DNA of 64,000 bases from Pseudolactococcus reticulitermitis (lineage in GTDB: Bacteria; Bacillota; Bacilli; Lactobacillales; Streptococcaceae), in NCBI RefSeq assembly GCF_002260845.1, contig NZ_BEDT01000005.1:1-64000 (forward strand), given 5' to 3'. Below, piece by piece: positions 7,764 through 17,071 of the stretch. The notes under the pieces are model-generated. The model was not told where the DNA came from. It worked only from the letters and a program-made list of their open reading frames with translations, and searched no databases. Made by a program: the position numbers and the translations under genes. The stretch's first letter is position 1, and each line of letters opens with the position of its first letter.

Positions 7764-7961
7764 ATGAAAATTACTTATCACAATGCAGGCAATGCGCCAG
7801 AAACTAAAACGTTTAAAGATGTTGCAGAGTTTTTAATGTTGCAAAATCGTGAAATTCCAGCGATTCAAGATCACTATGAAGTAGATGCGCTCTATGTTGG
7901 TGATGAGCAAGTTGATTTTACTGGGACAATCGGCGATTTATTTGATAAATACAACAAGTAA
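7764..7961 (+). CDS. DUF4649-like small protein
   Basis: A 65-residue acidic cytoplasmic protein with a very strong Shine-Dalgarno (AAAGGAGGAGG) 9 bp upstream. The pattern KITYH, TFKDVAEFL, Y-V-A-L-VGDEQVDFTGTIGDLFDKYNK resembles the small DUF4649 family of streptococci and lactococci. The function is unknown. It sits just before the rpsB promoter; the -35 of that promoter is 4 bp past its stop codon. Confidence 0.72.
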   Translation: MKITYHNAGNAPETKTFKDVAEFLMLQNREIPAIQDHYEVDALYVGDEQVDFTGTIGDLFDKYNK

Positions 7962-7964
7962 GTC

Positions 7965-7993
7965 TTGTCAAATACGCTAAAAGCGTGTATAAT
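7965..7993 (+). promoter_or_regulatory. rpsB promoter
   Basis: -35 TTGTCA (7965-7970), a 17-bp spacer and -10 TATAAT (7988-7993). This near-consensus promoter suits a ribosomal protein gene. Confidence 0.88.
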
Positions 7994-7998
7994 TAAAT

Positions 7999-8097
7999 GG
8001 TTGCCGTAAAAAGTTACGGTAATCGAAACCACATTTTGACATGATCGTCCCGTAGTGCTGGCTAGAAGCCAGTAGCGGGGCGAGTTGACGGTCAAAA
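7999..8097 (+). other. Structured rpsB 5' leader
   Basis: Two helical domains can be drawn. The first is GGTT...AACC (7999-8030) enclosing CCGTAA/TTACGG (8004-8019). The second is TTTTGAC/GTCAAAA (8034-8040 and 8091-8097) enclosing CGTCCCG/CGGGGCG and an apical CTGGCT/AGCCAG with loop AGA. A compact leader of this kind suggests autogenous control by S2; this is inference. Confidence 0.65.
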
Positions 8098-8129
8098 GAG
8101 GAAAAACTATTTTAAAAGGAGACTAGCTC

Positions 8130-8906
8130 ATGGCAGTCATTTCAATGAAACAACTACTCGAAGCGGGTGTTCACTTCGGTCACCAAACACGCCGTTGGAA
8201 CCCAAAAATGAAACCGTTCATCTTTACAGAACGTAACGGGATTCACGTTATCGACTTACAAAAAACAGTTAAACTTGCTGACGACGCTTATAACTATGTA
8301 CGCGACGCTGCAGCAAACGGTGCTGTTGTTCTCTTCGTAGGGACTAAAAAACAAGCTGCTGAAGCGGTTAAAGAAGAAGCGACTCGTGCTGGTCAATACT
8401 ACATCAACCATCGTTGGTTGGGTGGTACTTTGACGAACTGGGGGACAATCCAAAAACGTATCGCACGTTTGAAAGAAATCAACAAAATGGAAGAAGACGG
8501 CACTTTTGACGTTCTTCCTAAAAAAGAAGTTGTTTTGCTTAACAAACAACGCGATCGCTTAGAAAAATTCTTGGGCGGTATCGCTGATATGCCACGTATT
8601 CCTGATCTTATCTATATCGTGGATCCACATAAAGAGCAAATCGCTGTCCAAGAAGCAACTAAATTGAACATTCCAATCGTTGCCATGGTTGATACAAATG
8701 CAGATCCTGATCCAATCGACGTGATTATCCCTGCCAATGATGATGCCATTCGTGCGGTTAAATTAATCACTGGTAAAATGGCTGACGCCATCATCGAAGG
8801 TCGTCAAGGCGAAGACGCTGTTGAAGCTGAAGATGCCAACGTATCAGAACCAGCATCAGCTGAATCAATCGAAGAATTGGTAGAAGTTGTGGAAGGTTCT
8901 AACTAA
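8130..8906 (+). CDS. rpsB: 30S ribosomal protein S2
   Basis: S2 is a late-assembling protein of the 30S head/platform needed for S1 and mRNA docking. The 258-residue protein begins [20 protein letters not shown], the classic S2 N-terminus, and contains [11 protein letters not shown] and the [18 protein letters not shown] region. A C-terminal acidic tail rich in Glu (about residues 228-258) is typical of lactic acid bacteria. GGAGA precedes ATG 8130. It is followed by several small hairpins and a terminator, so rpsB and tsf are only loosely coupled. Confidence 0.98.
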   Translation: MAVISMKQLLEAGVHFGHQTRRWNPKMKPFIFTERNGIHVIDLQKTVKLADDAYNYVRDAAANGAVVLFVGTKKQAAEAVKEEATRAGQYYINHRWLGGTLTNWGTIQKRIARLKEINKMEEDGTFDVLPKKEVVLLNKQRDRLEKFLGGIADMPRIPDLIYIVDPHKEQIAVQEATKLNIPIVAMVDTNADPDPIDVIIPANDDAIRAVKLITGKMADAIIEGRQGEDAVEAEDANVSEPASAESIEELVEVVEGSN

Positions 8907-8998
8907 ACAGAGGTTTAGTTAGAATTGACCGATAAGGAAACGCGTAGCGTTGCTTCAAAAACTAAGCATAGGCTTAGTTAGAATGAACCAATTCTACC
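8901..8998 (+). repeat. Duplicated hairpins at the rpsB 3' end
   Basis: AACTAAAC/GTTTAGTT (8901-8920, over the stop codon) and AACTAAGC/GCTTAGTT (8960-8979) are two perfect 8-bp hairpins. Each is followed by TAGAAT and then ACC, so a unit of about 29 bp is repeated at 59-bp spacing. TAGAAT/ATTCTA (8980-8998) and TTAGTTAG/CTAACTAA (8974-8981 and 9004-9011) offer alternative pairings. Confidence 0.7.
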
Positions 8999-9019
8999 AA
9001 GTACCTAACTAAAAAATCG

Positions 9020-9057
9020 AAAGAGGGCGGGGCCTACGCCTCAGTCCTCTTTTTTTA
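9020..9057 (+). terminator. rpsB terminator
   Basis: AAAGAGG (9020-9026) pairs with CCTCTTT (9046-9052), with an inner GGC/GCC pair, followed by a T run. Confidence 0.78.
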
Positions 9058-9078
9058 CTAAAACTGAGTTTCGGCTCC

Positions 9079-9251
9079 TTGAGACTAGGAAAAAAGATAA
9101 AAGTGCGCACGAACTAAGTCTAGCTTATAAAGTGCAACTCCTAGGGAAAAAGAGAAAGACAGAACCTTGTCTTTCCTATTTTCCTAGGAGCAGACCGCAC
9201 TTAACGCTTTTCATGTTCGCTTACGCCTTTTCCTATTTTTCATCGTCTCAA
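9079..9251 (+). other. Large folded leader upstream of tsf
   Basis: The stretch is non-coding and strongly self-complementary. The outer stem is TTGAGAC/GTCTCAA (9079-9085 and 9245-9251). A middle stem is AAGTGC/GCACTT (9130-9135 and 9197-9202). A long inner stem starts at CTCCTAGG/CCTAGGAG (9138-9145 and 9183-9190) and ends in AAAGACA/TGTCTTT near the loop. No convincing promoter is visible. It may be a regulatory leader of tsf. Confidence 0.6.
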
Positions 9252-9287
9252 AGCAGTCGCCTCAACATCTTAAAGGAGAAATCAAAA

Positions 9288-10325
9288 ATGGCAATTACTG
9301 CAGCTCAAGTAAAAGAATTGCGTGAAAAAACTGGTGCCGGCATCATGGATGCTAAAAAAGCACTTGTTGAAGTTGATGGAGATATGAACAAGGCGATTGA
9401 CTTGCTCCGTGAAAAAGGGATTGCAAAAGCAGCTAAAAAAGCTGACCGTGTCGCTGCTGAAGGTTTGACGGGTGTTTATGTTGACGGTAACGTTGCAGCA
9501 CTTGTTGAAGTCAACTCAGAAACTGATTTTGTTGCCAAAAATGAACAATTCGTTGCTTTGGTTAACGAAACAGCCGAATTGATTGCTAAAAACAAACCAG
9601 CTGACAACGATGCCGCACTTGCCATTCTAACGTCTACTGGCAAAACTTTGGCTGAGGCTTATGTTGAAGCAACGTCAACAATCGGTGAAAAAATTGCCTT
9701 CCGTCGTTTCCAATTAGTTAAAAAAACGGATGCACAAAACTTCGGTGCTTACCAACATAATGGTGGTCGTATCGGTGTTATCACAGTCGTCGAAGGTGGC
9801 GACGAAGCCCTTCCAAAAGCGGTTGCCATGCACGTTGCGGCAATGAGCCCAAGCGTTTTGTCTGCTGAAGAACTTGACCATGACTTCATCGTCAGCGAAA
9901 CAACTGCTTTGATTTCACGTATCGAAATCGAAAACGAAGACCGTAAACGTACAGGTAAAGCTTTCTTGCACGTGCCACAATTTGGTTCCGCTGCACAATT
10001 GACTGATGACGTTTTGTCTAAAGTTGAAGCTGAATTCAAAGCAGAGCTGAAAGCTGAAGGCAAACCAGAAAAAATCTGGGATAAAATCGTGCCAGGTAAA
10101 ATGGCTAAATTCTTCGTTGATAATACACAAATCGACCAAGAAAACGCGCTTTTGTCACAACTTTACGTGATGGATGACAGCAAAACGGTTGCAAAATTCC
10201 TTGAATCTAAAGACGCTAAAGCAGTGACGTTTGCACGTTTCGAAGTTGGCGAAGGGATTGAAAAAGCTGCCAACAACTTTGAAGCTGAAGTGCAAGCAAC
10301 AATGGCTGCAGCACTTGAAAACTAA
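9288..10325 (+). CDS. tsf: Elongation factor Ts
   Basis: EF-Ts is the nucleotide exchange factor that releases GDP from EF-Tu. The 345-residue protein has the expected N-terminus [20 protein letters not shown], the family signature, and the [14 protein letters not shown] motif of the core domain. The start is ATG 9288 behind AAAGGAGAA. A frame open to 9132 adds 52 residues across the big hairpin and has no ribosome-binding site, so it was rejected. It follows rpsB as in most bacteria but after an unusually long structured spacer. A terminator follows. Confidence 0.97.
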   Translation: MAITAAQVKELREKTGAGIMDAKKALVEVDGDMNKAIDLLREKGIAKAAKKADRVAAEGLTGVYVDGNVAALVEVNSETDFVAKNEQFVALVNETAELIAKNKPADNDAALAILTSTGKTLAEAYVEATSTIGEKIAFRRFQLVKKTDAQNFGAYQHNGGRIGVITVVEGGDEALPKAVAMHVAAMSPSVLSAEELDHDFIVSETTALISRIEIENEDRKRTGKAFLHVPQFGSAAQLTDDVLSKVEAEFKAELKAEGKPEKIWDKIVPGKMAKFFVDNTQIDQENALLSQLYVMDDSKTVAKFLESKDAKAVTFARFEVGEGIEKAANNFEAEVQATMAAALEN

Positions 10326-10360
10326 TTTTCAAACCATCGATTAGTCAGATGACCTAAAAA

Positions 10361-10394
10361 ATGCACCGAAATTCATCTTCCGGTGTATTTTTTT
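10361..10394 (+). terminator. tsf terminator
   Basis: GCACCG (10363-10368) pairs with CGGTGT (10381-10386), followed by a T-rich tract. Confidence 0.85.
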
Positions 10395-10403
10395 GCTTAA
10401 ATG

Positions 10404-10412
10404 TGGTATAAT
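10404..10412 (+). promoter_or_regulatory. ezrA promoter (extended -10)
   Basis: TGGTATAAT, a perfect extended -10, lies 72 bp upstream of ezrA. No strong -35 is visible. Confidence 0.7.
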
Positions 10413-10484
10413 GAAACACGGAATTTATAAATTCGAACACATGATTTAAATGTATGAATAGACCCGTGATGGAGAGTAAAAAGA

Positions 10485-12215
10485 ATGCCAAACAGTATCA
10501 TAATCGCAATCGTCGTCTTACTTGCAATCGTCGTTATTTTTTATGTGGCGTCGATGGTGTTACGCAAAAAAACAGAGGATCGGATTATTGCGCTTGAAGA
10601 ACGCAAAGAAGATCTATTTGATTTGCCGGTACAAGAAGAGATTGACGCTGTCAAAAAATTGCATCTGGTTGGGCAAAGTCAGACGATTTTTCGCGAATGG
10701 AATCAAAAATGGATTGATTTATCGTCAAATTCTTTTGCGGATTTAGAAAATCACATTTTTGAAGCGGAACAATTAAATGATTCTTTTAGATTCGTTCGGG
10801 CGCGAGCATCTGTGGACGCTTCAGAGGGTCAGATTGAACTCATGGAAGAAGACGTTCAGTCGATTCGTGAGGGGATTGCCGAATTAACCAAGCAAGAAAC
10901 GATTAATTCGTCAAAAATTCAAGATTCTTTGGATTTATATGAAGCTTTGCGGACTGAAATCATGGAGAATGCGGACAGATATGGCGTTGCGCTTGGTGAA
11001 CTTGAAGCGCAGTTAGATAATATCGAAACTGAATTTAACCAATTTGTTGACTTGAATTCAACAGGTGACCCGATTGAGGCATCTGAAGTTTTAGAGACGG
11101 CTGAGGAGCATACGATTGCCCTCGGTGCTATTGCTGAGCGAATTCCAACGGTTGTTGAAGAGTTGACTGTCAACTATCCAAAACAATTGGACGAATTAGC
11201 GCAAGGCTATCAAGACTTTTTAGCACAGGATTTTAAACTACCAGAAACTGTAAAAGTTGAAGAACGTTTGCAAGAAGTTCGTGATGATTTGAAGCAGACC
11301 TCTCAATATGTTGAGCACTTTGAATTGGATCGGGCAGACGGCTATTTGGATCAAATTCAAATGAATTTAGAGGGTCTCTACGAAATTTTTGAGACGGAAT
11401 ACAAGGCGCGTCGTGATGTGGCCAAAAATGCCAGTATTATCAAAGACTACATTGCACATACACGAGCGAATAATAAAAATCTCCTCTTGGAGATTGATCA
11501 TGTGTCTCAAGCTTATGTTTTGACTGGTAACGAAATGGGTATGATTCGTGGCTACCAAGAACAGCTGGATCAGTTAGAGTCTGGTGCCAATGAATTATTA
11601 GATGTCATTGGGGAAAATGCGCAACCTTACAGCTTGCTTGGCAAGGAAGTTGATACGATTATTTCAACGCTTGATGATATTGAGAAAAATCAACTGAAAA
11701 TCAGTAATGATTTGCAAGCTTTGCGAAAACAAGAGAAAGCAGCACAAGATGCAGCGGATAATTTTGATCGTGAAATTAGAATTCTAAAACGTTACGTTGA
11801 GAAACGTAATTTACCGGGTTTGCCACAGGTTTATCTGGATAAATTCTTTGCGACATCAGAACGTGTGCAAACTTTGTTTAAAGAATTGAATAAAGTCAAA
11901 GTGAATATTGATGGCGTCAATCATTTGGTTGATGTGACGACGGAAGATTTATCAAATCTGAAGGATACAACGGATGAGATGGTAGACAAGGCACGGTTAG
12001 CGGAAGATTTGATGCAATATGCCAATCGTTATAAAACAACGAATGAAGCTGTTGCCAAGAGTATTGCGCGGGCGTTTCAATTATTTGAACGGGATCGTAA
12101 TTATGCCGCATCCTACGAAGAAATTTCAGTCGCATTGGACGCAGTAGAGCCGGGTGCAAGTGAACGAATTGCCAATGTGTACCACAATACTAAAATGATA
12201 CCGGACTATCGTTAA
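10485..12215 (+). CDS. ezrA: Septation ring formation regulator EzrA
   Basis: EzrA is a membrane-anchored spectrin-like protein that modulates FtsZ ring assembly and links it to septal cell-wall synthesis. The 576-residue protein has one N-terminal transmembrane helix (about residues 4-25) with the rest cytoplasmic. The remainder is almost wholly helical and coiled-coil, rich in Glu, Leu and Lys, with the early [20 protein letters not shown] segment typical of EzrA. Length fits the family (about 560-575). GGAGAG precedes ATG 10485. The gene is monocistronic between its own promoter and terminator. Confidence 0.95.
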   Translation: MPNSIIIAIVVLLAIVVIFYVASMVLRKKTEDRIIALEERKEDLFDLPVQEEIDAVKKLHLVGQSQTIFREWNQKWIDLSSNSFADLENHIFEAEQLNDSFRFVRARASVDASEGQIELMEEDVQSIREGIAELTKQETINSSKIQDSLDLYEALRTEIMENADRYGVALGELEAQLDNIETEFNQFVDLNSTGDPIEASEVLETAEEHTIALGAIAERIPTVVEELTVNYPKQLDELAQGYQDFLAQDFKLPETVKVEERLQEVRDDLKQTSQYVEHFELDRADGYLDQIQMNLEGLYEIFETEYKARRDVAKNASIIKDYIAHTRANNKNLLLEIDHVSQAYVLTGNEMGMIRGYQEQLDQLESGANELLDVIGENAQPYSLLGKEVDTIISTLDDIEKNQLKISNDLQALRKQEKAAQDAADNFDREIRILKRYVEKRNLPGLPQVYLDKFFATSERVQTLFKELNKVKVNIDGVNHLVDVTTEDLSNLKDTTDEMVDKARLAEDLMQYANRYKTTNEAVAKSIARAFQLFERDRNYAASYEEISVALDAVEPGASERIANVYHNTKMIPDYR

Positions 12216-12220
12216 GTCAA

Positions 12221-12245
12221 AAACTCGCTAAACGGCGAGTTTTTT
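12221..12245 (+). terminator. ezrA terminator
   Basis: AAACTCGC (12221-12228) pairs with GCGAGTTT (12235-12242) around a 6-nt loop and continues into a T run. Confidence 0.9.
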
Positions 12246-12296
12246 GCTTGTTTTATCGGGAATTAAATGAGAAATTGGCGCATCTAATGTGAATTA

Positions 12297-12305
12297 TGAT
12301 ATAAT
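12297..12305 (+). promoter_or_regulatory. Promoter of the rml operon (extended -10)
   Basis: TGATATAAT extended -10, with a weak TTGGCG 19 bp upstream of the hexamer. It leaves a leader of about 120 nt before rmlA. Confidence 0.72.
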
Positions 12306-12324
12306 GATAGGGAATGAAATTCGA

Positions 12325-12400
12325 GCACAAATGTAACCTGATGTGAGTGGATAGCATCCTGTCTCAACGACAAAGCTATCAGGGATAGTTATATTTGAGC
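12325..12400 (+). other. Structured leader RNA upstream of rmlA
   Basis: GCACAAATGTAAC (12325-12337) pairs with GTTATATTTGAGC (12388-12400), with one mismatch and one wobble. Inside, GATAGC/GCTATC (12350-12355 and 12375-12380) encloses TGTC/GACA (12360-12372). CTATC-AGG-GATAG (12376-12388) is a mutually exclusive alternative. It is branched and riboswitch-like in shape but matches no class I recognise. Confidence 0.55.
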
Positions 12401-12434
12401 TTAGTAATAAAGAGAAAAAGAAAAGAGGCTTTTC

Positions 12435-13307
12435 ATGACAAAAGGTATTATTTTAGCAGGCGGTTCAGGAACGCGTTTGTATCCCTTGACACGTGCGGCA
12501 AGTAAACAATTGATGCCCATCTATGACAAACCGATGATTTACTACCCGCTTTCAACTTTGATGCTTGCGGGGATTAAAGAAATCTTGATTATCTCAACAC
12601 CACAAGATTTGCCACGTTTTGAAGAATTGTTAGGCGATGGTAGCGAGTTTGGTATTTCATTGAGCTATGCCGTGCAGCCTAGTCCTGATGGGTTGGCACA
12701 AGCCTTCATTATCGGTGCTGATTTCATTGGCGATGATAATGTTGCCTTGATTCTCGGCGACAATATCTACTATGGTCCTGGCATGTCGAAAATGTTAGGT
12801 CGTGCTGCGGCTAAAGAAAAAGGCGCGACAGTCTTTGGTTATCAAGTCAAGGATCCAGAACGTTTTGGTGTCGTTGAATTTGACGACAACATGCGTGCGG
12901 TTTCAGTAGAAGAAAAACCTGAACAGCCAAAATCAAACTATGCCATTACAGGTCTTTATTTCTATGATAATGATGTGGTCGAAATTGCTAAAAATATCAA
13001 ACCATCACCGCGTGGTGAGCTTGAAATCACAGATGTGAATGATGCCTACCTCAAACGTGGCGATTTGGACGTCGAAGTCATGGGTCGTGGCTTTGCGTGG
13101 TTGGACACAGGCACGCATGAGTCACTTCTTGAAGCGGCACAATATATCGAAACGGTACAACGCATGCAAAACGTTCAAGTGGCTAATCTGGAAGAAATTG
13201 CTTACCGCATGGGCTACATCACACGTGAACAAGTCATTGAATTGGCACAGTCGTTGAAGAAAAACGAATACGGTCAGTATTTGTTACGACTTGTGGAGGC
13301 TGACTAA
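12435..13307 (+). CDS. rmlA: Glucose-1-phosphate thymidylyltransferase RmlA
   Basis: RmlA makes dTDP-glucose from dTTP and glucose-1-phosphate, the first step of dTDP-L-rhamnose synthesis. The 290-residue protein starts with [17 protein letters not shown], the nucleotidyltransferase signature. It contains [10 protein letters not shown] (metal-binding Asp), [20 protein letters not shown] and the late [15 protein letters not shown] motif. The length matches RmlA. AAAGAGG lies upstream of ATG 12435. It is the first gene of the rml operon and is followed at 3 bp by rmlC. Confidence 0.98.
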   Translation: MTKGIILAGGSGTRLYPLTRAASKQLMPIYDKPMIYYPLSTLMLAGIKEILIISTPQDLPRFEELLGDGSEFGISLSYAVQPSPDGLAQAFIIGADFIGDDNVALILGDNIYYGPGMSKMLGRAAAKEKGATVFGYQVKDPERFGVVEFDDNMRAVSVEEKPEQPKSNYAITGLYFYDNDVVEIAKNIKPSPRGELEITDVNDAYLKRGDLDVEVMGRGFAWLDTGTHESLLEAAQYIETVQRMQNVQVANLEEIAYRMGYITREQVIELAQSLKKNEYGQYLLRLVEAD

Positions 13308-13310
13308 TCC

Positions 13311-13904
13311 ATGACTGAGAACTTTTTTGAAAAAAAATTAGCAGCGCGAGAAATTGCTGAAATTCCAGGGATGTTAGAATTTGACATTCCGGTTCACGGC
13401 GATAATCGTGGCTGGTTTAAAGAAAACTTCCAAAAGGAAAAAATGCTGCCACTTGGTTTCCCGAAAAATTTCTTCGCTGAAGGTAAACTGCAAAACAACG
13501 TCTCATTTTCACGTAAAAATGTCTTACGCGGTTTACATGCTGAGCCTTGGGATAAGTACATCTCGGTTGCGGACAATGGTCGTGTACTTGGTGCATGGGT
13601 TGACTTACGCGCGGGCGAAAGCTTTGGTAATGTCTATCAAACAGAAATCGATGCCAGCAAAGGGATCTTCGTCCCACGTGGTGTTGCCAATGGTTTCCAA
13701 GTTTTGAGCGATGTTGTGTCTTATAGCTATCTCGTGAACGATTACTGGGCACTTGAACTCAAACCTAAGTATGCCTTTGTCAACTATGCTGACCCAACGC
13801 TAGGTATCAAATGGGAAGACGTTGCGAATGCTGAAGTAAGTGACGCAGATAAAAATCATCCCTTGTTAAAAGATGTGACGGCTTTGACGGCTGATTTGCT
13901 GTAA
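13311..13904 (+). CDS. rmlC: dTDP-4-dehydrorhamnose 3,5-epimerase RmlC
   Basis: RmlC epimerises dTDP-4-keto-6-deoxyglucose at C3 and C5. The 197-residue cupin has the typical HGDNRGWFKE region, the QNNVSFS segment, and RGLHAEPWDKYISV with the catalytic His (about residue 76). FVPRGVANGFQVL follows. It is of the lactococcal/streptococcal type, with a WDKY insertion in place of the shorter enterobacterial RGLHYQ. GGAGG lies near the end of rmlA. The next gene is an unrelated hydrolase rather than rmlB. Confidence 0.95.
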   Translation: MTENFFEKKLAAREIAEIPGMLEFDIPVHGDNRGWFKENFQKEKMLPLGFPKNFFAEGKLQNNVSFSRKNVLRGLHAEPWDKYISVADNGRVLGAWVDLRAGESFGNVYQTEIDASKGIFVPRGVANGFQVLSDVVSYSYLVNDYWALELKPKYAFVNYADPTLGIKWEDVANAEVSDADKNHPLLKDVTALTADLL

Positions 13905-13938
13905 GCGGTGATAAGAGGTTCTGGAGGTTTAATATAAG

Positions 13939-14424
13939 ATGACAAAAGCCTTATTAGTAATCGATTTACAAAATGGTGTTGGACCACTATTCGAGTTTGA
14001 AAAAATTATTCAAAATATCAATCAACGCATTTGCGAGTTTCGTGAAAAAGCTGAGCCAATCATTTTCATTCAACATCAGAGTGTTGGATTGGCAGAGGGG
14101 AGTGAACCTTGGCAATTTGTTTCTGAATTGGCGATTAAACCTGATGATATCGTGATTGCTAAAACACAAGGGAACGCATTTTATAAAACAGAGTTAAAGC
14201 AGACGTTGGATAATCTGGGTATCGATGCGCTTGAAATTTGTGGCGCTCAGACTGAATATTGTGTGGATGCAACGGTTAAAGCAGCCTATTATGCTGGTTA
14301 TCAGATATCAGTTACACCGAATGCCTTCTCAACTGTTGACACGCAAGAATTTCCTGCCTCTAAAATTAATAAATTTTACTGGGGAATGTGGTCGTGGTTG
14401 AGTGAAAGTTCGCCATTAGTATAA
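13939..14424 (+). CDS. Isochorismatase-family cysteine hydrolase
   Basis: A 161-residue cysteine hydrolase of the isochorismatase/nicotinamidase superfamily. The catalytic triad can be placed: Asp9 in LLVIDLQNGV, Lys in VIAKTQGNAF (about residue 74), and Cys in GAQTEYCVDATV (about residue 113). Members cleave amides or vinyl ethers; the substrate here is unknown. GGAGG-type signals (TTCTGGAGG) precede ATG 13939. It is inserted between rmlC and rmlB, which are normally adjacent, and has no obvious role in rhamnose synthesis. It may simply ride on the operon. Confidence 0.9.
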   Translation: MTKALLVIDLQNGVGPLFEFEKIIQNINQRICEFREKAEPIIFIQHQSVGLAEGSEPWQFVSELAIKPDDIVIAKTQGNAFYKTELKQTLDNLGIDALEICGAQTEYCVDATVKAAYYAGYQISVTPNAFSTVDTQEFPASKINKFYWGMWSWLSESSPLV

Positions 14425-14498
14425 AAATAGAAACATGATATGTAAAAGCTATAGCTTCTTAGAAGTAAGCTCCAAGTTCAAATAAGGAAGTAAAATAA

Positions 14499-15551
<1,053 letters not shown>

Positions 15552-15589
15552 TTTTTTGCCAGTAACTACATACTGGGAAGTGTGAAGAA

Positions 15590-15970
15590 ATGATTAATCA
15601 TATCGGTGGTTTTGCTGTTAAAGATCTTGAACGTTCTATTCAATTTTACGTAGCTGTGCTTACGCCTTTGGGGTATAAGCTCCATCATCGCTCAGAAAAT
15701 TCGGCGAATTTTTCGGACAGTCTGTCAACAGATCCTTTTGGTGATTTTGCGATTTATGAGGGCGCACCTTTTCCTTTCCATTTGGCTTTTCAAGCAAAAG
15801 ATAATCAAGCGGTCGATGCTTTCAATGAAGTAGCTATGAGTTTTGGCGCTAAAGGATATGGCAGGCCAGGGTATCATAAACATTTTCATGAAAATTATTA
15901 TGCAGCTTTCATTTACGACCCTGACGGTTATGAAATTGAGGCAGTTTTTCATAATAAACAAGCACACTAG
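15590..15970 (+). CDS. VOC/glyoxalase-superfamily protein
   Basis: A 126-residue member of the vicinal-oxygen-chelate superfamily with two beta-alpha-beta-beta-beta units. The N-terminal IGGFAVKDLERSIQFY and the C-terminal NYYAAFIYDPDGYEIEAVFH (metal-binding Glu in the last strand) are classic. The family covers glyoxalases, dioxygenases and fosfomycin-type resistance enzymes, so the reaction is not known. It lies between rmlB and rmlD and has a ribosome-binding site GGGAAG. Like the isochorismatase, it interrupts the rhamnose operon. Confidence 0.85.
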   Translation: MINHIGGFAVKDLERSIQFYVAVLTPLGYKLHHRSENSANFSDSLSTDPFGDFAIYEGAPFPFHLAFQAKDNQAVDAFNEVAMSFGAKGYGRPGYHKHFHENYYAAFIYDPDGYEIEAVFHNKQAH

Positions 15971-16018
15971 AAGTTACACTTTTTTCAAAAGTATAGGTAA
16001 CTCACAAAAGATACATCT

Positions 16019-16046
16019 GTTTTATTGACGGTTTTGTCAGTAAAAC
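16019..16046 (+). other. Hairpin upstream of rmlD
   Basis: GTTTTATTGAC (16019-16029) pairs with GTCAGTAAAAC (16036-16046), with one G-T wobble. It has no T tract after it and lies 20 bp before the rmlD start. It may be a processing or stability element. Confidence 0.5.
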
Positions 16047-16065
16047 AATAAGAATCGGAGGAGAG

Positions 16066-16920
16066 ATGATTTTAATTACGGGGGCAAATGGTCAACTAGG
16101 GACTGAGTTACGGTATCTATTAGACGAACGTGATGTGGACTATGTCGCAACGGATGTGGCGCAGCTTGATATTACAAATGCTGAGCAGGTAAACAAAGTT
16201 TTCGCAGAAGTCAAACCGACATTGATTTATCATTGTGCAGCTTATACAGCTGTTGACAAGGCAGAAGATGAGGGTAAAGCGCTTGACTATGCGATTAATG
16301 TCACAGGGACAGAAAATATCGCTAAGGCAGCAGCAGTACACGATGCAACACTTGTTTATATCTCAACTGACTATGTTTTTGACGGTCAAAAACCAGTTGG
16401 TGAAGAGTGGGAAGTGGCCGATGTGCCAGACCCGCAAACAGAGTATGGTCGCACCAAACGTATGGGCGAAGAACTCGTAGAGAAATACGCGAAAAAATTC
16501 TATATCATTCGGACAGCTTGGGTGTTTGGTAATTATGGGGCAAACTTCGTCTTTACCATGCAAAAATTGGCAGAAACACATGATAGCTTGACTGTGGTCA
16601 ACGACCAACATGGACGACCAACATGGACGCGGACTTTGGCTGAATTCATGGCATATTTAACGGATAACCGTAAGGATTTTGGTTACTATCATTTGTCAAA
16701 TGATGCAACAGAAGATGTGACTTGGTATGATTTTGCTGTTGAAATTTTAAAAGATACCAATGTGTCAGTTAAACCAGTTGATTCAAGTCAATTTCCAGCT
16801 AAAGCAAAACGTCCGCTTAATTCAACCATGAGTTTGACCAAAGCGAAAGCAACAGGTTTTGTCATTCCAACCTGGCAAGATGCTTTACAAGAATTCTACA
16901 GACAAGAAAAACCTGAATAA
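16066..16920 (+). CDS. rmlD: dTDP-4-dehydrorhamnose reductase RmlD
   Basis: RmlD performs the last step of dTDP-L-rhamnose synthesis, reduction of the 4-keto group with NAD(P)H. The 284-residue SDR has ILITGANGQLGTEL at the start, HCAAYTAVDKAE, ISTDYVFDG, the YGRTKRMGE catalytic Tyr/Lys motif, and IIRTAWVFG. GGAGGAGAG precedes ATG 16066. With rmlA, rmlC and rmlB it completes the pathway feeding the rhamnosyltransferases downstream. A terminator and a fresh promoter follow. Confidence 0.97.
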   Translation: MILITGANGQLGTELRYLLDERDVDYVATDVAQLDITNAEQVNKVFAEVKPTLIYHCAAYTAVDKAEDEGKALDYAINVTGTENIAKAAAVHDATLVYISTDYVFDGQKPVGEEWEVADVPDPQTEYGRTKRMGEELVEKYAKKFYIIRTAWVFGNYGANFVFTMQKLAETHDSLTVVNDQHGRPTWTRTLAEFMAYLTDNRKDFGYYHLSNDATEDVTWYDFAVEILKDTNVSVKPVDSSQFPAKAKRPLNSTMSLTKAKATGFVIPTWQDALQEFYRQEKPE

Positions 16921-16925
16921 ATTTT

Positions 16926-16955
16926 AAAAAAGTGTGCGATTTGCATGCTTTTTTT
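16926..16955 (+). terminator. Terminator after rmlD
   Basis: AAAAAAGTGTGC pairs with GCATGCTTTTTT through two G-T wobbles and is followed by T residues (to 16955). Confidence 0.7.
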
Positions 16956-17010
16956 GATGGATTGGATTTACTGGCAATGGTAGTGACACGTTTTGTAACC
17001 TGTTAGTAAA

Positions 17011-17039
17011 ATGACAAGCATAGCCATTTATGCTATAAT
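17011..17039 (+). promoter_or_regulatory. Promoter of the rgp polysaccharide operon
   Basis: -35 ATGACA (17011-17016), a 17-bp spacer and -10 TATAAT (17034-17039) with an upstream TGC extended element. It is the only strong promoter seen before the long gene run 17072-40991. Confidence 0.8.
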
Positions 17040-17071
17040 AGTAAGGAATATCTTGAGAAAATGGGTGAAAA

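Noticed and set aside
9132-9287. 52-codon N-terminal extension of EF-Ts
   Set aside because: It crosses the large hairpin and has no Shine-Dalgarno; ATG 9288 has AAAGGAGAA and gives the normal EF-Ts N-terminus.
13417-13752. 111-codon reverse frame over rmlC
   Set aside because: It is a shadow of rmlC without start signals or recognisable domain.
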